Positions 24,490 through 34,330 are shown, counted from the stretch's first letter. The stretch is DNA of 64,000 bases from Streptococcus minor DSM 17118 (GCF_000377005.1 NZ_AQYB01000027.1:1-64000); one strand, 5' to 3'. Notes: a model not told the origin generated them from the letters alone. Program-made: numbers and translations.

Positions 24490-24960
24490 ATGGCGAAATT
24501 TGGCTTTTTAAGCGTATTGGAGGAAGAATTGGACAGGCATTTGGAGTATGACTTTGCCATGGACTGGGACAAGAAAAATCATGCGGTCGAGGTGACTTTT
24601 GTCCTAGAGGCACAAAATGCTGACCAGATAGAAACCATCGATCATCAGGGAGAGGTCTCAAATGAGGATATTGTTTTTGAAGATTATGTTCTCTTTTACA
24701 ATCCCCAAAAAACACAGTTTGACTCAGAAGACTACTTGGTGACTATTCCCTACGAGCCTAAGAAGGGCTTGTCGCGCGAATTTTTAGCTTACTTTGCAGA
24801 GACACTGAATGACGTTGCAACTGACGGACTCAGTGACCTTATGGACTTCCTAGCGGATGAGACCGCAGTAGACTTTGGCCTGACTTGGGATACGGTAGCT
24901 TTTGAAAAAGGCAGGGCCGACTTGACAGAAACAGAGTTTTTTGGATATCCGAGGTATTAG
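24490..24960 (+). CDS. DUF3013 family protein
   Basis: A 156-residue acidic cytosolic protein, start MAKFGFLSVLEEELDRHLEY. It matches the streptococcal DUF3013 family (VTIPYEPKKGLSREFLAYF, VDFGLTWD). No function is known. The ATG at 24490 is used rather than an in-frame upstream ATG, which would lie about at the transcription start. Its stop is one base before the next gene. Confidence 0.8.
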   Translation: MAKFGFLSVLEEELDRHLEYDFAMDWDKKNHAVEVTFVLEAQNADQIETIDHQGEVSNEDIVFEDYVLFYNPQKTQFDSEDYLVTIPYEPKKGLSREFLAYFAETLNDVATDGLSDLMDFLADETAVDFGLTWDTVAFEKGRADLTETEFFGYPRY

Positions 24961-24961
24961 G

Positions 24962-25348
24962 ATGAAATACAATGATTTGATTCCAGAGTTTTTGGTAGCA
25001 AATATGGAGTGTTCCAAAAATTTTTATATAAATCTTCTTGGTTTTAAGTTGGAATATGAGCGACCAGAGGATAAGTTTCTTTTTCTATCCTTGGGAGGAG
25101 CACAACTCATGCTAGAAGAGGCAACCATAGAAGCAAAATCTGACCTTAGCCACCCTTTGGGAAAAGGAGCTAATTTCTCACTTCATGTCGATAATGTAGA
25201 GTATATCTATGCTCGCTGTCAGAAAACTAACTATCCCATCAAGCGTGATTTAGAAATTAGGACATTTCGTGTGGGTGATGCTTATGTTGTTGATAAGGAA
25301 TTTGCCTTACTAGACCCTGATGGCTACTATTGGCGTATAGTGGGATGA
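24962..25348 (+). CDS. VOC family protein (glyoxalase/bleomycin-resistance fold)
   Basis: A 128-residue protein with the VOC pattern: PEFLVANMECSKNFYINLLGF at the N-terminus, a central FSLHVDNVEYIYARC, and a C-terminal EFALLDPDGYYWRI with the usual metal-site or substrate Glu-Asp region. Members bind small molecules or metals; resistance or glyoxalase function cannot be assigned. The ATG at 24962 has GAGG 7 bases upstream, inside the end of the DUF3013 gene. Confidence 0.82.
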   Translation: MKYNDLIPEFLVANMECSKNFYINLLGFKLEYERPEDKFLFLSLGGAQLMLEEATIEAKSDLSHPLGKGANFSLHVDNVEYIYARCQKTNYPIKRDLEIRTFRVGDAYVVDKEFALLDPDGYYWRIVG

Positions 25349-25532
25349 GAAAAAAAGCAGATACCAGTTTTTAAAAGGATATGGCAGTTCTTTTGATCGA
25401 TTTAAGTAAAAAGTATAGAAATAATTCTATTGAATAATTATTTATCCATAATAAAACCAGAAAGGAATGGAAGAAGGGACAATTTTTACAGGAATTTTCG
25501 GAAAGCCGAGATGTCCCATCCTATTTCATATT

Positions 25533-26486
25533 ATGAACTCATGGCAAGAATTAACCATTCACGTGCATCGTGATGCAGAAGAAGCTGTCTCTAATCTGAT
25601 GATTGAGACGGGTAGTCAGGGGGTGGCGATTAGCGACTCAGCTGACTATGTGGGGCAGGAGGACCGTTTTGGGGAACTCTACCCTGAGGTGGAGCAGTCG
25701 GAGATGATTGCCATTACGGCCTACTATCCAGACACTTTGAATATTGAGGAGGTCAAGGCGACTTTGGCAGCTCACTTGGCGGATTTGACAGACTTTGGTT
25801 TGGAAACAGGTCGGATTAGCCTAGAAAATCAGGAATTGGCTGAGGAAGATTGGGCGGACAACTGGAAGAAATACTATGAGCCAGCTCGTGTTACCCATGA
25901 TTTAACCATTGTGCCTTCTTGGACGGACTATGAGGCGACACTCGGGGAAAAAATCATCAAGCTAGACCCAGGTATGGCCTTTGGTACGGGTACCCATCCG
26001 ACGACCAAGATGAGCCTTTTTGCCTTGGAGCAGGTGCTACGTGGTGGAGAAACCGTTATTGATGTGGGGACGGGCAGCGGGGTGCTTTCTATCGCCAGCT
26101 CCCTTTTGGGTGCTAAGGAAATTTTCGCCTATGACTTGGACGATGTGGCGGTGCGCGTGGCTCAGGAAAACATCCAACTCAACCCTGGCATGGAAAATAT
26201 CTATGTGGCAACTGGCGATTTACTCAAGGGTGTGACTATAGAAGCGGATGTCATTGTGGCCAATATTTTGGCGGACATTCTTATCCATCTTACGGAGGAT
26301 GCCTATCGTCTGGTCAAGGACCAGGGTTATTTGATTATGTCTGGTATTATCTCTGAAAAGTGGGATATGGTCCGTGCGTCAGCTGAGGCTGCAGGCTTTT
26401 ACCTAGAGACCCACATGATTCAGGGTGAGTGGAATGCCTGTGTTTTCAAGAAAACGGATGATATTTCAGGTGTCATAGGAGGATAA
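25533..26486 (+). CDS. prmA: Ribosomal protein L11 methyltransferase
   Basis: A 317-residue SAM-dependent methyltransferase for ribosomal protein L11. Motif I is [15 protein letters not shown] (about residues 178-192), and [11 protein letters not shown] carries the catalytic-region NILA. The N-terminal substrate-recognition domain starts [10 protein letters not shown]. An in-frame ATG at 25467 would add 22 residues, but family members begin at the ATG used here; no good ribosome site is seen for either. The rsmE ATG follows its TAA directly. Confidence 0.93.
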   Translation: MNSWQELTIHVHRDAEEAVSNLMIETGSQGVAISDSADYVGQEDRFGELYPEVEQSEMIAITAYYPDTLNIEEVKATLAAHLADLTDFGLETGRISLENQELAEEDWADNWKKYYEPARVTHDLTIVPSWTDYEATLGEKIIKLDPGMAFGTGTHPTTKMSLFALEQVLRGGETVIDVGTGSGVLSIASSLLGAKEIFAYDLDDVAVRVAQENIQLNPGMENIYVATGDLLKGVTIEADVIVANILADILIHLTEDAYRLVKDQGYLIMSGIISEKWDMVRASAEAAGFYLETHMIQGEWNACVFKKTDDISGVIGG

Positions 26487-27230
26487 ATGCAACAGTATTT
26501 TGTAAAAGGCAGAGCCGAGAAGTTTCTGACTATTACCGATAAGGACACAGCCAAGCACATGTTTTCGGTTATGCGCCTAGTTGATGGAGACGAGGTAGTC
26601 CTTGTTTTTGAGGACGGCATCAAACGCTTGGCACGGGTGGTATCCAGTAGCCAACACCAGTTAGAAATGGTTCAGGAATTAAAAGACGATGTGGAGTTGC
26701 CTGTACAAGTGACCATCGCTTCAGGCTTTCCCAAGGGAGATAAGCTAGAGTTTGTTGCTCAAAAAGCGACTGAGTTAGGGGCATCTGGCATCTGGGCCTA
26801 TCCAGCAGATTGGTCCGTGGTCAAATGGGACGGTAAAAAACTGGCTAAAAAGGTTGAAAAACTTGAAAAAATCGCCCAAGGAGCGGCGGAGCAGTCCAAA
26901 CGCAACCGGGTGCCTGAGGTTCAACTGTTTGAGAAAAAGACTGATTTTCTAGCTCAATTGGTCACTTTTGACAAGGTTTTTATCGCCTATGAAGAAAGTG
27001 CTAAGGCAGGGGAGTTGACAGCACTGGCGCGTGAGCTACAGATCGTGGAGGCTGGACAGAAGATTCTCTTTATCTTTGGTCCTGAGGGCGGTATTTCACC
27101 AAAGGAAATCGAGGCTTTTAAGCAGGCAGGCGGCATCTCAGTCGGCCTAGGTCCCAGAATCCTACGAACCGAAACTGCCCCGCTCTATGCCTTATCAGCG
27201 GTGAGCTATGCGGTGGAGATGAATATATAA
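26487..27230 (+). CDS. rsmE: 16S rRNA (uracil1498-N3)-methyltransferase
   Basis: A 247-residue SPOUT-class enzyme that methylates U1498 of 16S rRNA. An N-terminal PUA-like domain is followed by the knotted domain with GFPKGDKLEFVAQKATELG, IFGPEGGISPKE (SAM loop) and LGPRILRTETAPLYALSA at the end. GGAGG lies within the end of prmA, with no gap between the genes. This prmA-rsmE pairing is widespread in Firmicutes. Confidence 0.95.
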   Translation: MQQYFVKGRAEKFLTITDKDTAKHMFSVMRLVDGDEVVLVFEDGIKRLARVVSSSQHQLEMVQELKDDVELPVQVTIASGFPKGDKLEFVAQKATELGASGIWAYPADWSVVKWDGKKLAKKVEKLEKIAQGAAEQSKRNRVPEVQLFEKKTDFLAQLVTFDKVFIAYEESAKAGELTALARELQIVEAGQKILFIFGPEGGISPKEIEAFKQAGGISVGLGPRILRTETAPLYALSAVSYAVEMNI

Positions 27231-27284
27231 TTAGCACACAAGATTTGATTGGTATTTCCGTATATCTAGATGGAAAATACGGCT

Positions 27285-27316
27285 GGGGAAGGCTTCTGAG
27301 GGTCTCTCCCCTTTTT
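27285..27316 (+). terminator. Rho-independent terminator after rsmE
   Basis: GGGGA 27285-27289 pairs with TCCCC 27307-27311, followed by five T. A second hairpin, GTATTTCC/GGAAAATAC, lies just upstream at about 27252-27280. Confidence 0.7.
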
Positions 27317-27322
27317 CTTTCT

Positions 27323-27351
27323 TTGAAAAAGTGTTAAAATGGTACTACAAT
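27323..27351 (+). promoter_or_regulatory. rel promoter
   Basis: TTGAAA 27323-27328, a 17-base spacer and TACAAT 27346-27351. Transcription would begin near 27358, which rules out the in-frame GTG at 27331 as the start codon of rel. Confidence 0.75.
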
Positions 27352-27375
27352 TTGGTAGAAGGATTTAAACAGACT

Positions 27376-29577
27376 ATGAAAGAAAAAAATTTGACAGGAG
27401 AGGAAGTCCTAGAACTGACGGCAACCTATATGCCTGAAGAGGATGTGGCCTTCGTACGCAAGGCATTGGACTATGCGGTGGATGCTCATAAGGAGCAGTT
27501 CCGCAAATCAGGAGAGCCTTACATTGTTCACCCTATTCAGGTGGCGGCTATCTTAGCGGGTCTCAAACTGGATGCAGTGACGGTGGCCTGCGGCTTTTTG
27601 CATGATGTGGTAGAGGACACGGATGTTACTCTAGATGACATGGAAGCTGAGTTTGGTCATGATGTTCGGATGATTGTTGATGGTGTTACTAAGTTGGGGA
27701 AGGTGGAATACAAATCCCACGAGGAGCAGCTAGCTGAAAACCATCGTAAAATGCTCATTGCCATGTCCAAGGATATGCGGGTGATTTTGGTCAAGTTAGC
27801 AGACCGTCTTCACAATATGCGAACCCTTAAGCACCTACGTAAGGACAAGCAGGAGAGGATTTCGCGCGAAACCATGGAAATCTACGCTCCTTTGGCCCAC
27901 CGTTTGGGGATTTCCTCTGTCAAGTGGGAATTGGAAGATATGGCCTTTCGCTATCTCAATGAAGTCGAGTTTTACAAGATTACTCACCTGATGACGGAGA
28001 AGCGCAAGGAGCGGGAAAACTTGGTCAACGAGGTGGTGGAAAAGATTCGTGATTATGCGGCAGAGCGCAATCTAGTTGGTCAGGTATATGGCCGCCCCAA
28101 GCATATCTATTCTATCTACCGCAAGATGCATGATAAGAAAAAACGATTTGACCAACTTTATGATTTGATTGCTATTCGTTGTATCATGGATACGCCTAGT
28201 GATGTCTATGCTATGTTGGGTTATATCCATGAATTGTGGCGCCCTATGCCCGGTCGTTTTAAGGACTACATCGCCAATCCTAAGGCCAATGGCTACCAGT
28301 CCATCCATACCACGGTTTATGGACCAAAGGGACCGATTGAATTTCAGATTCGGACCAAGGAAATGCACCAGGTGGCTGAATACGGGGTTGCGGCTCACTG
28401 GGCTTATAAGCGTGGTGGCAATGCGACTGCCAGCCAAAAAGAGCTCAAGTGGATTAACAATCTCATCGAATTGCAGGTGGATTCAGGTGATGCTAAAACA
28501 TTTGTGGATTCGGTTAAGGATGACATTTTTACTGAGCGGATCTATGTTTTCACCCCAGATGGTTCGGTGCGGGAATTACCCAAGGATTCGGTGCCTATTG
28601 ATTTTGCTTATGAAATCCACACCAAGGTGGGGGAAAAGGCAACAGGTGCCAAGGTTAATGGTCGCATGGTGCCCTTGACGACTAAGTTAAAAACAGGGGA
28701 TCAGGTTGAAATCATCACTAATGCCAATTCTTTTGGGCCTAGTCGAGACTGGATTAACCTAGTCAAGACTCACAAGGCTCGCAATAAAATCAAGCAATTT
28801 TTCAAAAATCAAGATAAGGAACTTTCTGTGGCCAAGGGCCGTGAGTTGGTACAAAATCTCCTCCAGGAAAACGGCTATGTGGCCAACCAATACTTTGACC
28901 GCAAGCACATGGATGAGGTTTTACAAAGAACGAGCTACAAGACAGATGAGGCTCTCTTTGCAGCAGTCGGTTTTGGAGAAATCTCTGCCATGTCTGTCTT
29001 CAACCGTTTGACTGAGAAAGAGCGGCGTGAAGCGGAGCGGGCTAAGGCTAAAGCCGTGGCCGATGAGTTAGTCAATGGTGGTGAAGTCAAACAAGAGAAT
29101 AAGGATAGTTTGAAAATCCGCCATGAGGGTGGTGTCGTTATTGAGGGAGCTTCGGGTCTTCTGATTCGGATTGCCAAGTGCTGTAATCCAGTGCCAGGTG
29201 ACGAAATTGTAGGTTACATTACCAAGGGTCGAGGGGTAGCTGTTCATCGAGTGGACTGTATGAATCTCAAGAGCCAAGAGAATGTTGAAGTGCGTCTCAT
29301 TGATGTAGATTGGGAAGAAGACAATTCCTATAAAGAATACATGGCCAATATCGATATCTACGGGCTCAATCGTTCTGGCCTGCTTAATGATGTCTTGAAG
29401 GTCTTGGCTAACTCTAGTAAAAATATTTCTTCAGTTAATGCTCAGCCAACCAAGGATATGAAATTTGCAACCATTCACGTTTCCTTTGGTATTCCCAACC
29501 TCTCCTCTTTGACCAGTGTAGTGGATAAAATTAAGTCTGTACCAGAAGTCTATTCGGTCAAGCGGACCAATGGATAG
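27376..29577 (+). CDS. rel: Bifunctional (p)ppGpp synthetase/hydrolase Rel
   Basis: A 733-residue long RSH enzyme of the stringent response. The HD hydrolase domain (about 35-190) has HPIQVA and LHDVVEDTD, intact for hydrolysis. The synthetase domain (about 220-350) has KPMPGRFKDYIA-like RPMPGRFKDYIANPKANGYQS. TGS (about 385-450) begins IYVFTPDG. The conserved Cys region (AKCCNPVPGDEIVGYITKGRG) and the ACT domain (about 655-730) complete it. The ATG at 27376 is used because the promoter covers the longer start. dtd follows after 9 bases. Confidence 0.97.
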   Translation: MKEKNLTGEEVLELTATYMPEEDVAFVRKALDYAVDAHKEQFRKSGEPYIVHPIQVAAILAGLKLDAVTVACGFLHDVVEDTDVTLDDMEAEFGHDVRMIVDGVTKLGKVEYKSHEEQLAENHRKMLIAMSKDMRVILVKLADRLHNMRTLKHLRKDKQERISRETMEIYAPLAHRLGISSVKWELEDMAFRYLNEVEFYKITHLMTEKRKERENLVNEVVEKIRDYAAERNLVGQVYGRPKHIYSIYRKMHDKKKRFDQLYDLIAIRCIMDTPSDVYAMLGYIHELWRPMPGRFKDYIANPKANGYQSIHTTVYGPKGPIEFQIRTKEMHQVAEYGVAAHWAYKRGGNATASQKELKWINNLIELQVDSGDAKTFVDSVKDDIFTERIYVFTPDGSVRELPKDSVPIDFAYEIHTKVGEKATGAKVNGRMVPLTTKLKTGDQVEIITNANSFGPSRDWINLVKTHKARNKIKQFFKNQDKELSVAKGRELVQNLLQENGYVANQYFDRKHMDEVLQRTSYKTDEALFAAVGFGEISAMSVFNRLTEKERREAERAKAKAVADELVNGGEVKQENKDSLKIRHEGGVVIEGASGLLIRIAKCCNPVPGDEIVGYITKGRGVAVHRVDCMNLKSQENVEVRLIDVDWEEDNSYKEYMANIDIYGLNRSGLLNDVLKVLANSSKNISSVNAQPTKDMKFATIHVSFGIPNLSSLTSVVDKIKSVPEVYSVKRTNG

Positions 29578-29586
29578 GGGGGTAGC

Positions 29587-30030
29587 ATGAAAATTGTCAT
29601 ACAACGTGTTAGCGAAGCCTCCGTCAGCATAGATGGGAAAATTATGGGCGCTATCCAGCAAGGTTTGTTATTGTTAGTTGGCATTTGCCCCGAGGATGGA
29701 CAAGAGGATATCGACTATGCAGTAAGAAAAATCAGTCAGATGCGGATTTTTTCCGATAAAGAGGGCAAAATGAACTTATCCGTACAAGACATTGGGGGTC
29801 AGATCTTGTCCATTTCTCAATTTACGCTTTTTGCGGATACCAAAAAGGGAAACCGACCAGCTTTCACAGGTGCTGCCAAGCCAGATATGGCTGCTAGGCT
29901 CTATGAGCAATTTAATCGACAATTAGCAATACATCTGCCAGTTCAAACAGGTGAATTTGGAGCTGATATGAAGGTTTCACTTGTAAATGATGGGCCCGTG
30001 ACCATTATCTTGGACACAAAAACTCCCTAA
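29587..30030 (+). CDS. dtd: D-aminoacyl-tRNA deacylase
   Basis: A 147-residue enzyme that hydrolyses D-amino acids mischarged on tRNA. The family's SQFTLFAD (about residues 77-84) and the C-terminal [11 protein letters not shown], whose GPVTI contains the Gly-cisPro proofreading motif, are both present. The ATG follows GGGGGGTAGC shortly after the rel stop, so both are on one transcript as in other streptococci. Confidence 0.95.
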   Translation: MKIVIQRVSEASVSIDGKIMGAIQQGLLLLVGICPEDGQEDIDYAVRKISQMRIFSDKEGKMNLSVQDIGGQILSISQFTLFADTKKGNRPAFTGAAKPDMAARLYEQFNRQLAIHLPVQTGEFGADMKVSLVNDGPVTIILDTKTP

Positions 30031-30090
30031 ATCTGCTTTCCACAGCTACCTATAGCAGTGACAGCTCTTGTTTTAATCAATTAGTTCGTA

Positions 30091-30126
30091 AAAAAGACAG
30101 CATTCAATAGGAATGTCTGTCTTTTT
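30091..30126. terminator. Strong bidirectional terminator
   Basis: AAAAAGACAG-CATTC (30091-30105) pairs with GAATG-T-CTGTCTTTTT (30111-30126), loop AATAG. It lies between dtd and the convergent DtxR-type gene. Confidence 0.9.
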
Positions 30127-30145
30127 GCTTGACTTGTTTTTAGCT

Positions 30146-30799
30146 CTATCCATTGATTTTTTCAACATAAAGATGTTGTGCAATAGAATGAGGAATGGTT
30201 AATTCTTTTTCAAGGAAAGAGATGGTAAAGGTTTGGGCAAATGGATCCACATCTAATAGTTCAATTGTTTCTTGAATAGCCAATTGGTGATTTTCTAAGT
30301 AGTGTAATAATTGGAAATAATCGTGTACACGAACGAGTCGGTAGGTTCCTAGCTCTTGGGTACTCGATAGGGTTTGAGTATACTTTTCAATTAGTAATTC
30401 ACCCTCTTTTGGAATTGTTCCACCGTGTGGGCAAACTCTTGGATAATCTAAAAAACTCTCTAGTCGATTGATGAACAAATCAGAAACTGTGTGTTCGAGG
30501 ACTTCAGCCTCTTCGTGGACTTCTTTTGGAGAATAGTTAAGATGATTGATGAGAAAGACCTCGATCAGCCTGTGCTTGCGATACAAACCTGCCACCATAG
30601 TTTGTCCTTTTTCACTGAGGAGATAGCCTGTCTTGCTATTCTTCTCGATTAGCTTTTCTGCTAGTAATTTTTTCATCATTTCAGATACTGCTGGAGCTGA
30701 AAATTGCATTTTCTCGGCAATCCTCTTGTTGGAAATTTTTTCTTCAGTTTCTCTGAGTTCATGAATACATTTCAAATAGTCTTCTTTATTAGGGGTCAT
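30146..30799 (-). CDS. DtxR/MntR-family metal-dependent regulator
   Basis: A 217-residue repressor of the SloR/ScaR/MtsR/PsaR type. The winged helix (about 1-65) contains NKRIAEKMQFSAPAVSEMMKKL. The metal-binding and dimer domain (about 70-140) has HRLIEVFL, EEAEVLEH and the conserved CPHGG. The C-terminal SH3/FeoA-like domain spans about 150-217. In streptococci such proteins repress Mn/Fe uptake when Mn(II) is plentiful. It is divergent from a metal transporter whose promoter has a matching palindrome. TGGTATAAT at 30833-30825 is a likely extended -10; the ribosome site is weak. Confidence 0.88.
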   Translation of the reverse strand: MTPNKEDYLKCIHELRETEEKISNKRIAEKMQFSAPAVSEMMKKLLAEKLIEKNSKTGYLLSEKGQTMVAGLYRKHRLIEVFLINHLNYSPKEVHEEAEVLEHTVSDLFINRLESFLDYPRVCPHGGTIPKEGELLIEKYTQTLSSTQELGTYRLVRVHDYFQLLHYLENHQLAIQETIELLDVDPFAQTFTISFLEKELTIPHSIAQHLYVEKING

Positions 30800-30849
30800 G
30801 GCTTTCTCTCTTTCTATTCACTTTATTATACCAAAAATTTGAAAAAAGG

Positions 30850-30902
30850 TTGACAAAATAGATTGTTTAATATATATTAAAATCATAGTTAGGTAAACCT
30901 AA
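30850..30902 (+). promoter_or_regulatory. Metal transporter promoter and DtxR-type operator
   Basis: TTGACA 30850-30855, a 17-base spacer and TATATT 30873-30878. The perfect palindrome TTAGGTAAACCTAA (30889-30902) covers the predicted start of transcription. It resembles DtxR-family operators, so repression by the divergent regulator is likely. Confidence 0.75.
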
Positions 30903-30929
30903 TTTTTTAAAAAATATTCGGAGGTTTCT

Positions 30930-31862
30930 ATGTTTAAGAAAATTGCCTTAGGATTATCTGTCATCCTAACCTTTGTTTTATTGGGAGCTTGTCAATCTCA
31001 GTCTCCAAAAGATGCCAACTCAACAGAAAAGCCAGTTGTTACTGTAACGACATCTTTTTTATACGATATGGTGTATCAGTTAGCTGGTGATGAAGTAGAT
31101 CGTCAGCTACTCATTCCTGCAGGTGAAGATCCCCATCTTTACGTTGCTAAGTCCAGTGATTTGAAAAAATTGCAAGAGGCTGATTTGGTCTTGTATCACG
31201 GTCTCCACTTTGAAGGAAAAATGGTAGACGCCTTGGAAAAAACTGGTGTTGCAGTTTCCAAAGATTTCAAAGAGTCTGACATTGGAAAGATGGAAGAAGA
31301 TGGCGAAATGGTTGTGGATCCACACTTCTGGTTTGACATTGCTTTATACAAATCAGCAGTTGAAGTAGCTTCAGCAGAATTGCAAGGCTTGTTGCCAGAT
31401 AAGGCCGATACAATCAAGGAAAATACAAAGTCATACTTAGCGGAATTAGATGAATTGGATGCTTGGAATAAAGAGCAATTAGCAGTGATTCCAGAAAATA
31501 GTCGCTATTTGGTGACACCACACGATGCTTTCAATTATTTTGCACGTAGCTATGGCTTTACGCTTTACGCTCCTCAAGGGGTTAGTACAGATTCAGAAGT
31601 AGCCAATAGCGATATGATTGAGACAGTCAACCTGATTATTGAGCACAAGATCAAAGCTATCTTTACAGAATCAACTACTAATCCAGAGCGAATGGAGAAA
31701 TTGCAAGAGGCAGTTGCTGCTAAAGGTGGTAAGGTCGAAGTGATTACTGGTCATGGCAAAGAATTGTTCTCTGACTCCCTTGCTCCAGAAGGAGAAGATG
31801 GAGAAACCTATATTGATATGTATAAACACAACACAGAGTTGATGGTGACATATCTCAAATAA
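30930..31862 (+). CDS. Mn/Fe ABC transporter substrate-binding lipoprotein
   Basis: A 310-residue lipoprotein of the cluster 9 (TroA/PsaA) family. Signal peptide with lipobox LLGAC (Cys at about residue 21). Predicted metal ligands are His in GEDPHLYV, His in VVDPHFWF, Glu in FTESTTNP and Asp in GETYIDMY. The His-His-Glu-Asp set, without the His-rich loop of zinc receptors, points to Mn or Fe. AGGAG-like sequence precedes the ATG. It is first in an operon with an ATPase and two permeases under a DtxR-type operator. Confidence 0.9.
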   Translation: MFKKIALGLSVILTFVLLGACQSQSPKDANSTEKPVVTVTTSFLYDMVYQLAGDEVDRQLLIPAGEDPHLYVAKSSDLKKLQEADLVLYHGLHFEGKMVDALEKTGVAVSKDFKESDIGKMEEDGEMVVDPHFWFDIALYKSAVEVASAELQGLLPDKADTIKENTKSYLAELDELDAWNKEQLAVIPENSRYLVTPHDAFNYFARSYGFTLYAPQGVSTDSEVANSDMIETVNLIIEHKIKAIFTESTTNPERMEKLQEAVAAKGGKVEVITGHGKELFSDSLAPEGEDGETYIDMYKHNTELMVTYLK

Positions 31863-31881
31863 ATACGATAAAGGAAAACTC

Positions 31882-32628
31882 ATGAAACCAGCTCTTAAAC
31901 TCGAACATGTAGATTTATCTTATGGAACAGTGTCTGCTTTGGAAGATATCAGCCTGACCATTCCTCAACAGACACGTACAGCGATTGTCGGCCCAAACGG
32001 AGCAGGCAAGTCCAGTTTGATGAAAGCCGTTTTAGGCCTTGAAACAGTGACGAGCGGTCGGATTGAGTTGCTTGGTGAGAGTGGGAATATCGCCCAAATT
32101 GTTGAAAAAAAGGTGGCTTATATTCCCCAATCTAGCCGAGTGAATTGGAATTTCCCAGCAACGGTGTTTGAAATTGTACTGATGGGTCGCTATGCCCACA
32201 TTAACAATATTTTAAAACGCCCAAGTCGTCTAGACAAGGAAATTGTAGATGCAGCACTTGAGAAGATGAACTTGCAAGAAGTGCGTAACAGACAAATTGA
32301 CCAACTATCTGGAGGTCAACGTCAGCGGGTGTTCATTGCGCGCTCGTTAGCCCAAGAAGCTGAGTTGTATTTTATGGATGAGCCCTTGGCTGGAATTGAT
32401 CAGTTAACAGAAACCATTATTATGGATACTTTGAAAGAATTTCAGGCCCAAGGTAAAACTTCTATTGTTATTCACCATGACTTATCAACTTTATCCACTT
32501 ATTTTGACCACTTGGTCTGGCTCAATCGAGGCATCGTAGATGCGGGTCCACTTTCAGAAGTATTAACTGAAAACAACTACCAAAAGACCTATGGAGTACA
32601 AGCACAGACCTTTTTAATGGAAAAGTAG
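31882..32628 (+). CDS. Mn/Fe ABC transporter ATP-binding protein
   Basis: A 248-residue ABC ATPase. Walker A is GPNGAGKSS, signature LSGGQRQR, Walker B LYFMDEP, and the switch His is in VIHHDLS. The family 'metallic cation' features include YIPQSSRVNWNFP. It powers the two downstream permeases. It lies 19 bases after the lipoprotein gene. Confidence 0.94.
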   Translation: MKPALKLEHVDLSYGTVSALEDISLTIPQQTRTAIVGPNGAGKSSLMKAVLGLETVTSGRIELLGESGNIAQIVEKKVAYIPQSSRVNWNFPATVFEIVLMGRYAHINNILKRPSRLDKEIVDAALEKMNLQEVRNRQIDQLSGGQRQRVFIARSLAQEAELYFMDEPLAGIDQLTETIIMDTLKEFQAQGKTSIVIHHDLSTLSTYFDHLVWLNRGIVDAGPLSEVLTENNYQKTYGVQAQTFLMEK

Positions 32629-32640
32629 GAGGTTGTTGAG

Positions 32641-33498
32641 TTGGATGTACTAACTGAATATTCATTTTGGACGGTTGCTTTAGGGACAGCGATGTTGGCT
32701 CTGGCAACGAGCATGATCGGGACCATTAGTGTCTTGACACGGCAGAGTTTGATAGGGGATAGTTTGGGACACGCTTCGTATCCAGGAGTTATTTTTTCCT
32801 ACATTCTCTTTCAGTCTCGAAATCCCTTGTTGCTCATGCTAGGAGCTATTTTGGCAGGTTACTGTTCTTATGGTTTAGTCCTGTTGCTACATAGGCAGAG
32901 CAAGCAGAGCTTGGTCAATATTTTGGCTCTTGTATCAGCATCCTTTTTTGGATTGGGGATGGTCTTAAAGCAATACATTCAAGGCAACGAGCAATACCAT
33001 GGCTCAACTCAAGCTGGTTTACAGACCTACTTGTTTGGTCAAGCTGCCTTCATTCAAAAAGATGATGTGTTATTGATTAGCCTTGTTTCAGCAGTTTGTT
33101 TGTTTCTCTTTTTCCTTTGTTATCATTCCTTCAAGCTTTACTTATTTGACGAGGTATTTGCGGTTACGGTGGGTGTACCAGTACGTTTTTTGAGACAATT
33201 GACCATGTTTTTAATGATTTGTTTGATTGCAGTGGGTCTCAAAGTTGTCGGTGCTGTCTTGATGAGTAGTTTTTTGATTACTCCCGCAGTGTTAGGTTTG
33301 TTGTTGGGACGTTCTTATACTCGTACCCTTACACTTGCTAGTCTCGTTTCGGTCTTTTCTGCCTTTTTTGGAACATGGATTAGTTCTGTGATTTCTGGTA
33401 TGTCAACAGGTCCAAGTATTATTGTCTTTATGACACTATTCACCCTTTTGGCTTTTGTACATGTCACCTATGTGAAAAAGGAGAATCACCGTGCTTGA
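32641..33498 (+). CDS. Mn/Fe ABC transporter permease 1
   Basis: A 285-residue ABC-3 family (ZnuB/TroC type) permease with about eight helices. The start is TTG, chosen because AGGAGG lies 8 bases upstream. The family blocks GDSLGHASYPGVI and LLITPAV-like FLITPAVLGLLLGRS are present. Its end overlaps the next permease by 8 bases, indicating translational coupling. Confidence 0.9.
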   Translation: MDVLTEYSFWTVALGTAMLALATSMIGTISVLTRQSLIGDSLGHASYPGVIFSYILFQSRNPLLLMLGAILAGYCSYGLVLLLHRQSKQSLVNILALVSASFFGLGMVLKQYIQGNEQYHGSTQAGLQTYLFGQAAFIQKDDVLLISLVSAVCLFLFFLCYHSFKLYLFDEVFAVTVGVPVRFLRQLTMFLMICLIAVGLKVVGAVLMSSFLITPAVLGLLLGRSYTRTLTLASLVSVFSAFFGTWISSVISGMSTGPSIIVFMTLFTLLAFVHVTYVKKENHRA

Positions 33499-34330
33499 AG
33501 TTCTGCTTATTTTGTTATTGGTTTCGGCCTCCTGTAGTCTAATTGGCTCCGTTCTTGTATTGAAAGATCAGGCGATGATTGCGGATGCGCTGTCTCACTC
33601 TGTCTTATTAGGAATTGTACTGGGTTTTTTTATCAGCCATAGCCTGGATTCTCCTTTGTTGATGGTGGGAGCAGCCTTGTTTGGGGTAGTGACTGTTTGG
33701 TTTATTGACTTTTTACACACTAGCAAAGTTGAACATGATGCAGCGACAGGAATCGTTTACTCTTTTCTCTTTTCGGTAGCGGTTATCTTGATTTCAGTAT
33801 TTGCTCGCAATGTTCACCTTGATATAGATATGGTGCTGATGGGAGAGGTTTTGTTTGCTCCTTTACACAGACTGGACTTGTTTGGTCTATCTTTGCCTGT
33901 CTCTTTAGTCAAATCTGCTGTCATGCTCGTTATCAACCTGACCTTTTTCAGTCTGGTTTATCAACCCTTAAAACTTTACCTCTTTGATGAGACACAAGCT
34001 CGTTTATCAGGAGGGAGGGTCCGCTTTTTATCTTTTGCAACGCTATTGTTGGTCTCTATGACAACAGTCTTCTCATTTGATGCGATTGGGTCTATGACGG
34101 TTATCGTATTTCTAGTAGCACCGAGTATGGGAGCTCTTTTGTGGTCCCGTAGCTTCTGGCAATTTCTTTTGATTGCACAGATTATTGGTGCAATGAATGT
34201 CTTGATTGGCTATACACTGGCTTTGCATTTTGATTTGACCATGTCGGGAACGTGTGCCGTGATGAGCTTATTTAGCTATTGCATCCAATTAGTCATAAAA
34301 AAGGCCGGTAAAAAAAGGTCTAACAAGTGA
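33491..34330 (+). CDS. Mn/Fe ABC transporter permease 2
   Basis: A 279-residue second ABC-3 permease starting at GTG, overlapping the first. Conserved segments include VLKDQAMIADALSHSVLLGI and FLVAPSMGALLW. Two different permeases make this a TroABCD/MntABCD-like transporter rather than the single-permease PsaBCA type usual in pneumococcus. The terminator hairpin starts inside its last codons. Confidence 0.9.
   Translation: MLEVLLILLLVSASCSLIGSVLVLKDQAMIADALSHSVLLGIVLGFFISHSLDSPLLMVGAALFGVVTVWFIDFLHTSKVEHDAATGIVYSFLFSVAVILISVFARNVHLDIDMVLMGEVLFAPLHRLDLFGLSLPVSLVKSAVMLVINLTFFSLVYQPLKLYLFDETQARLSGGRVRFLSFATLLLVSMTTVFSFDAIGSMTVIVFLVAPSMGALLWSRSFWQFLLIAQIIGAMNVLIGYTLALHFDLTMSGTCAVMSLFSYCIQLVIKKAGKKRSNK

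Noticed and set aside
25467..25532. Longer N-terminus for prmA from ATG 25467
   Set aside because: The extra residues have no counterpart in the family and the purine-rich stretch is only a base away from that ATG.
27331..27375. GTG start for rel at 27331
   Set aside because: It lies between the -35 and -10 of the apparent rel promoter, and known Rel proteins start near the later ATG.
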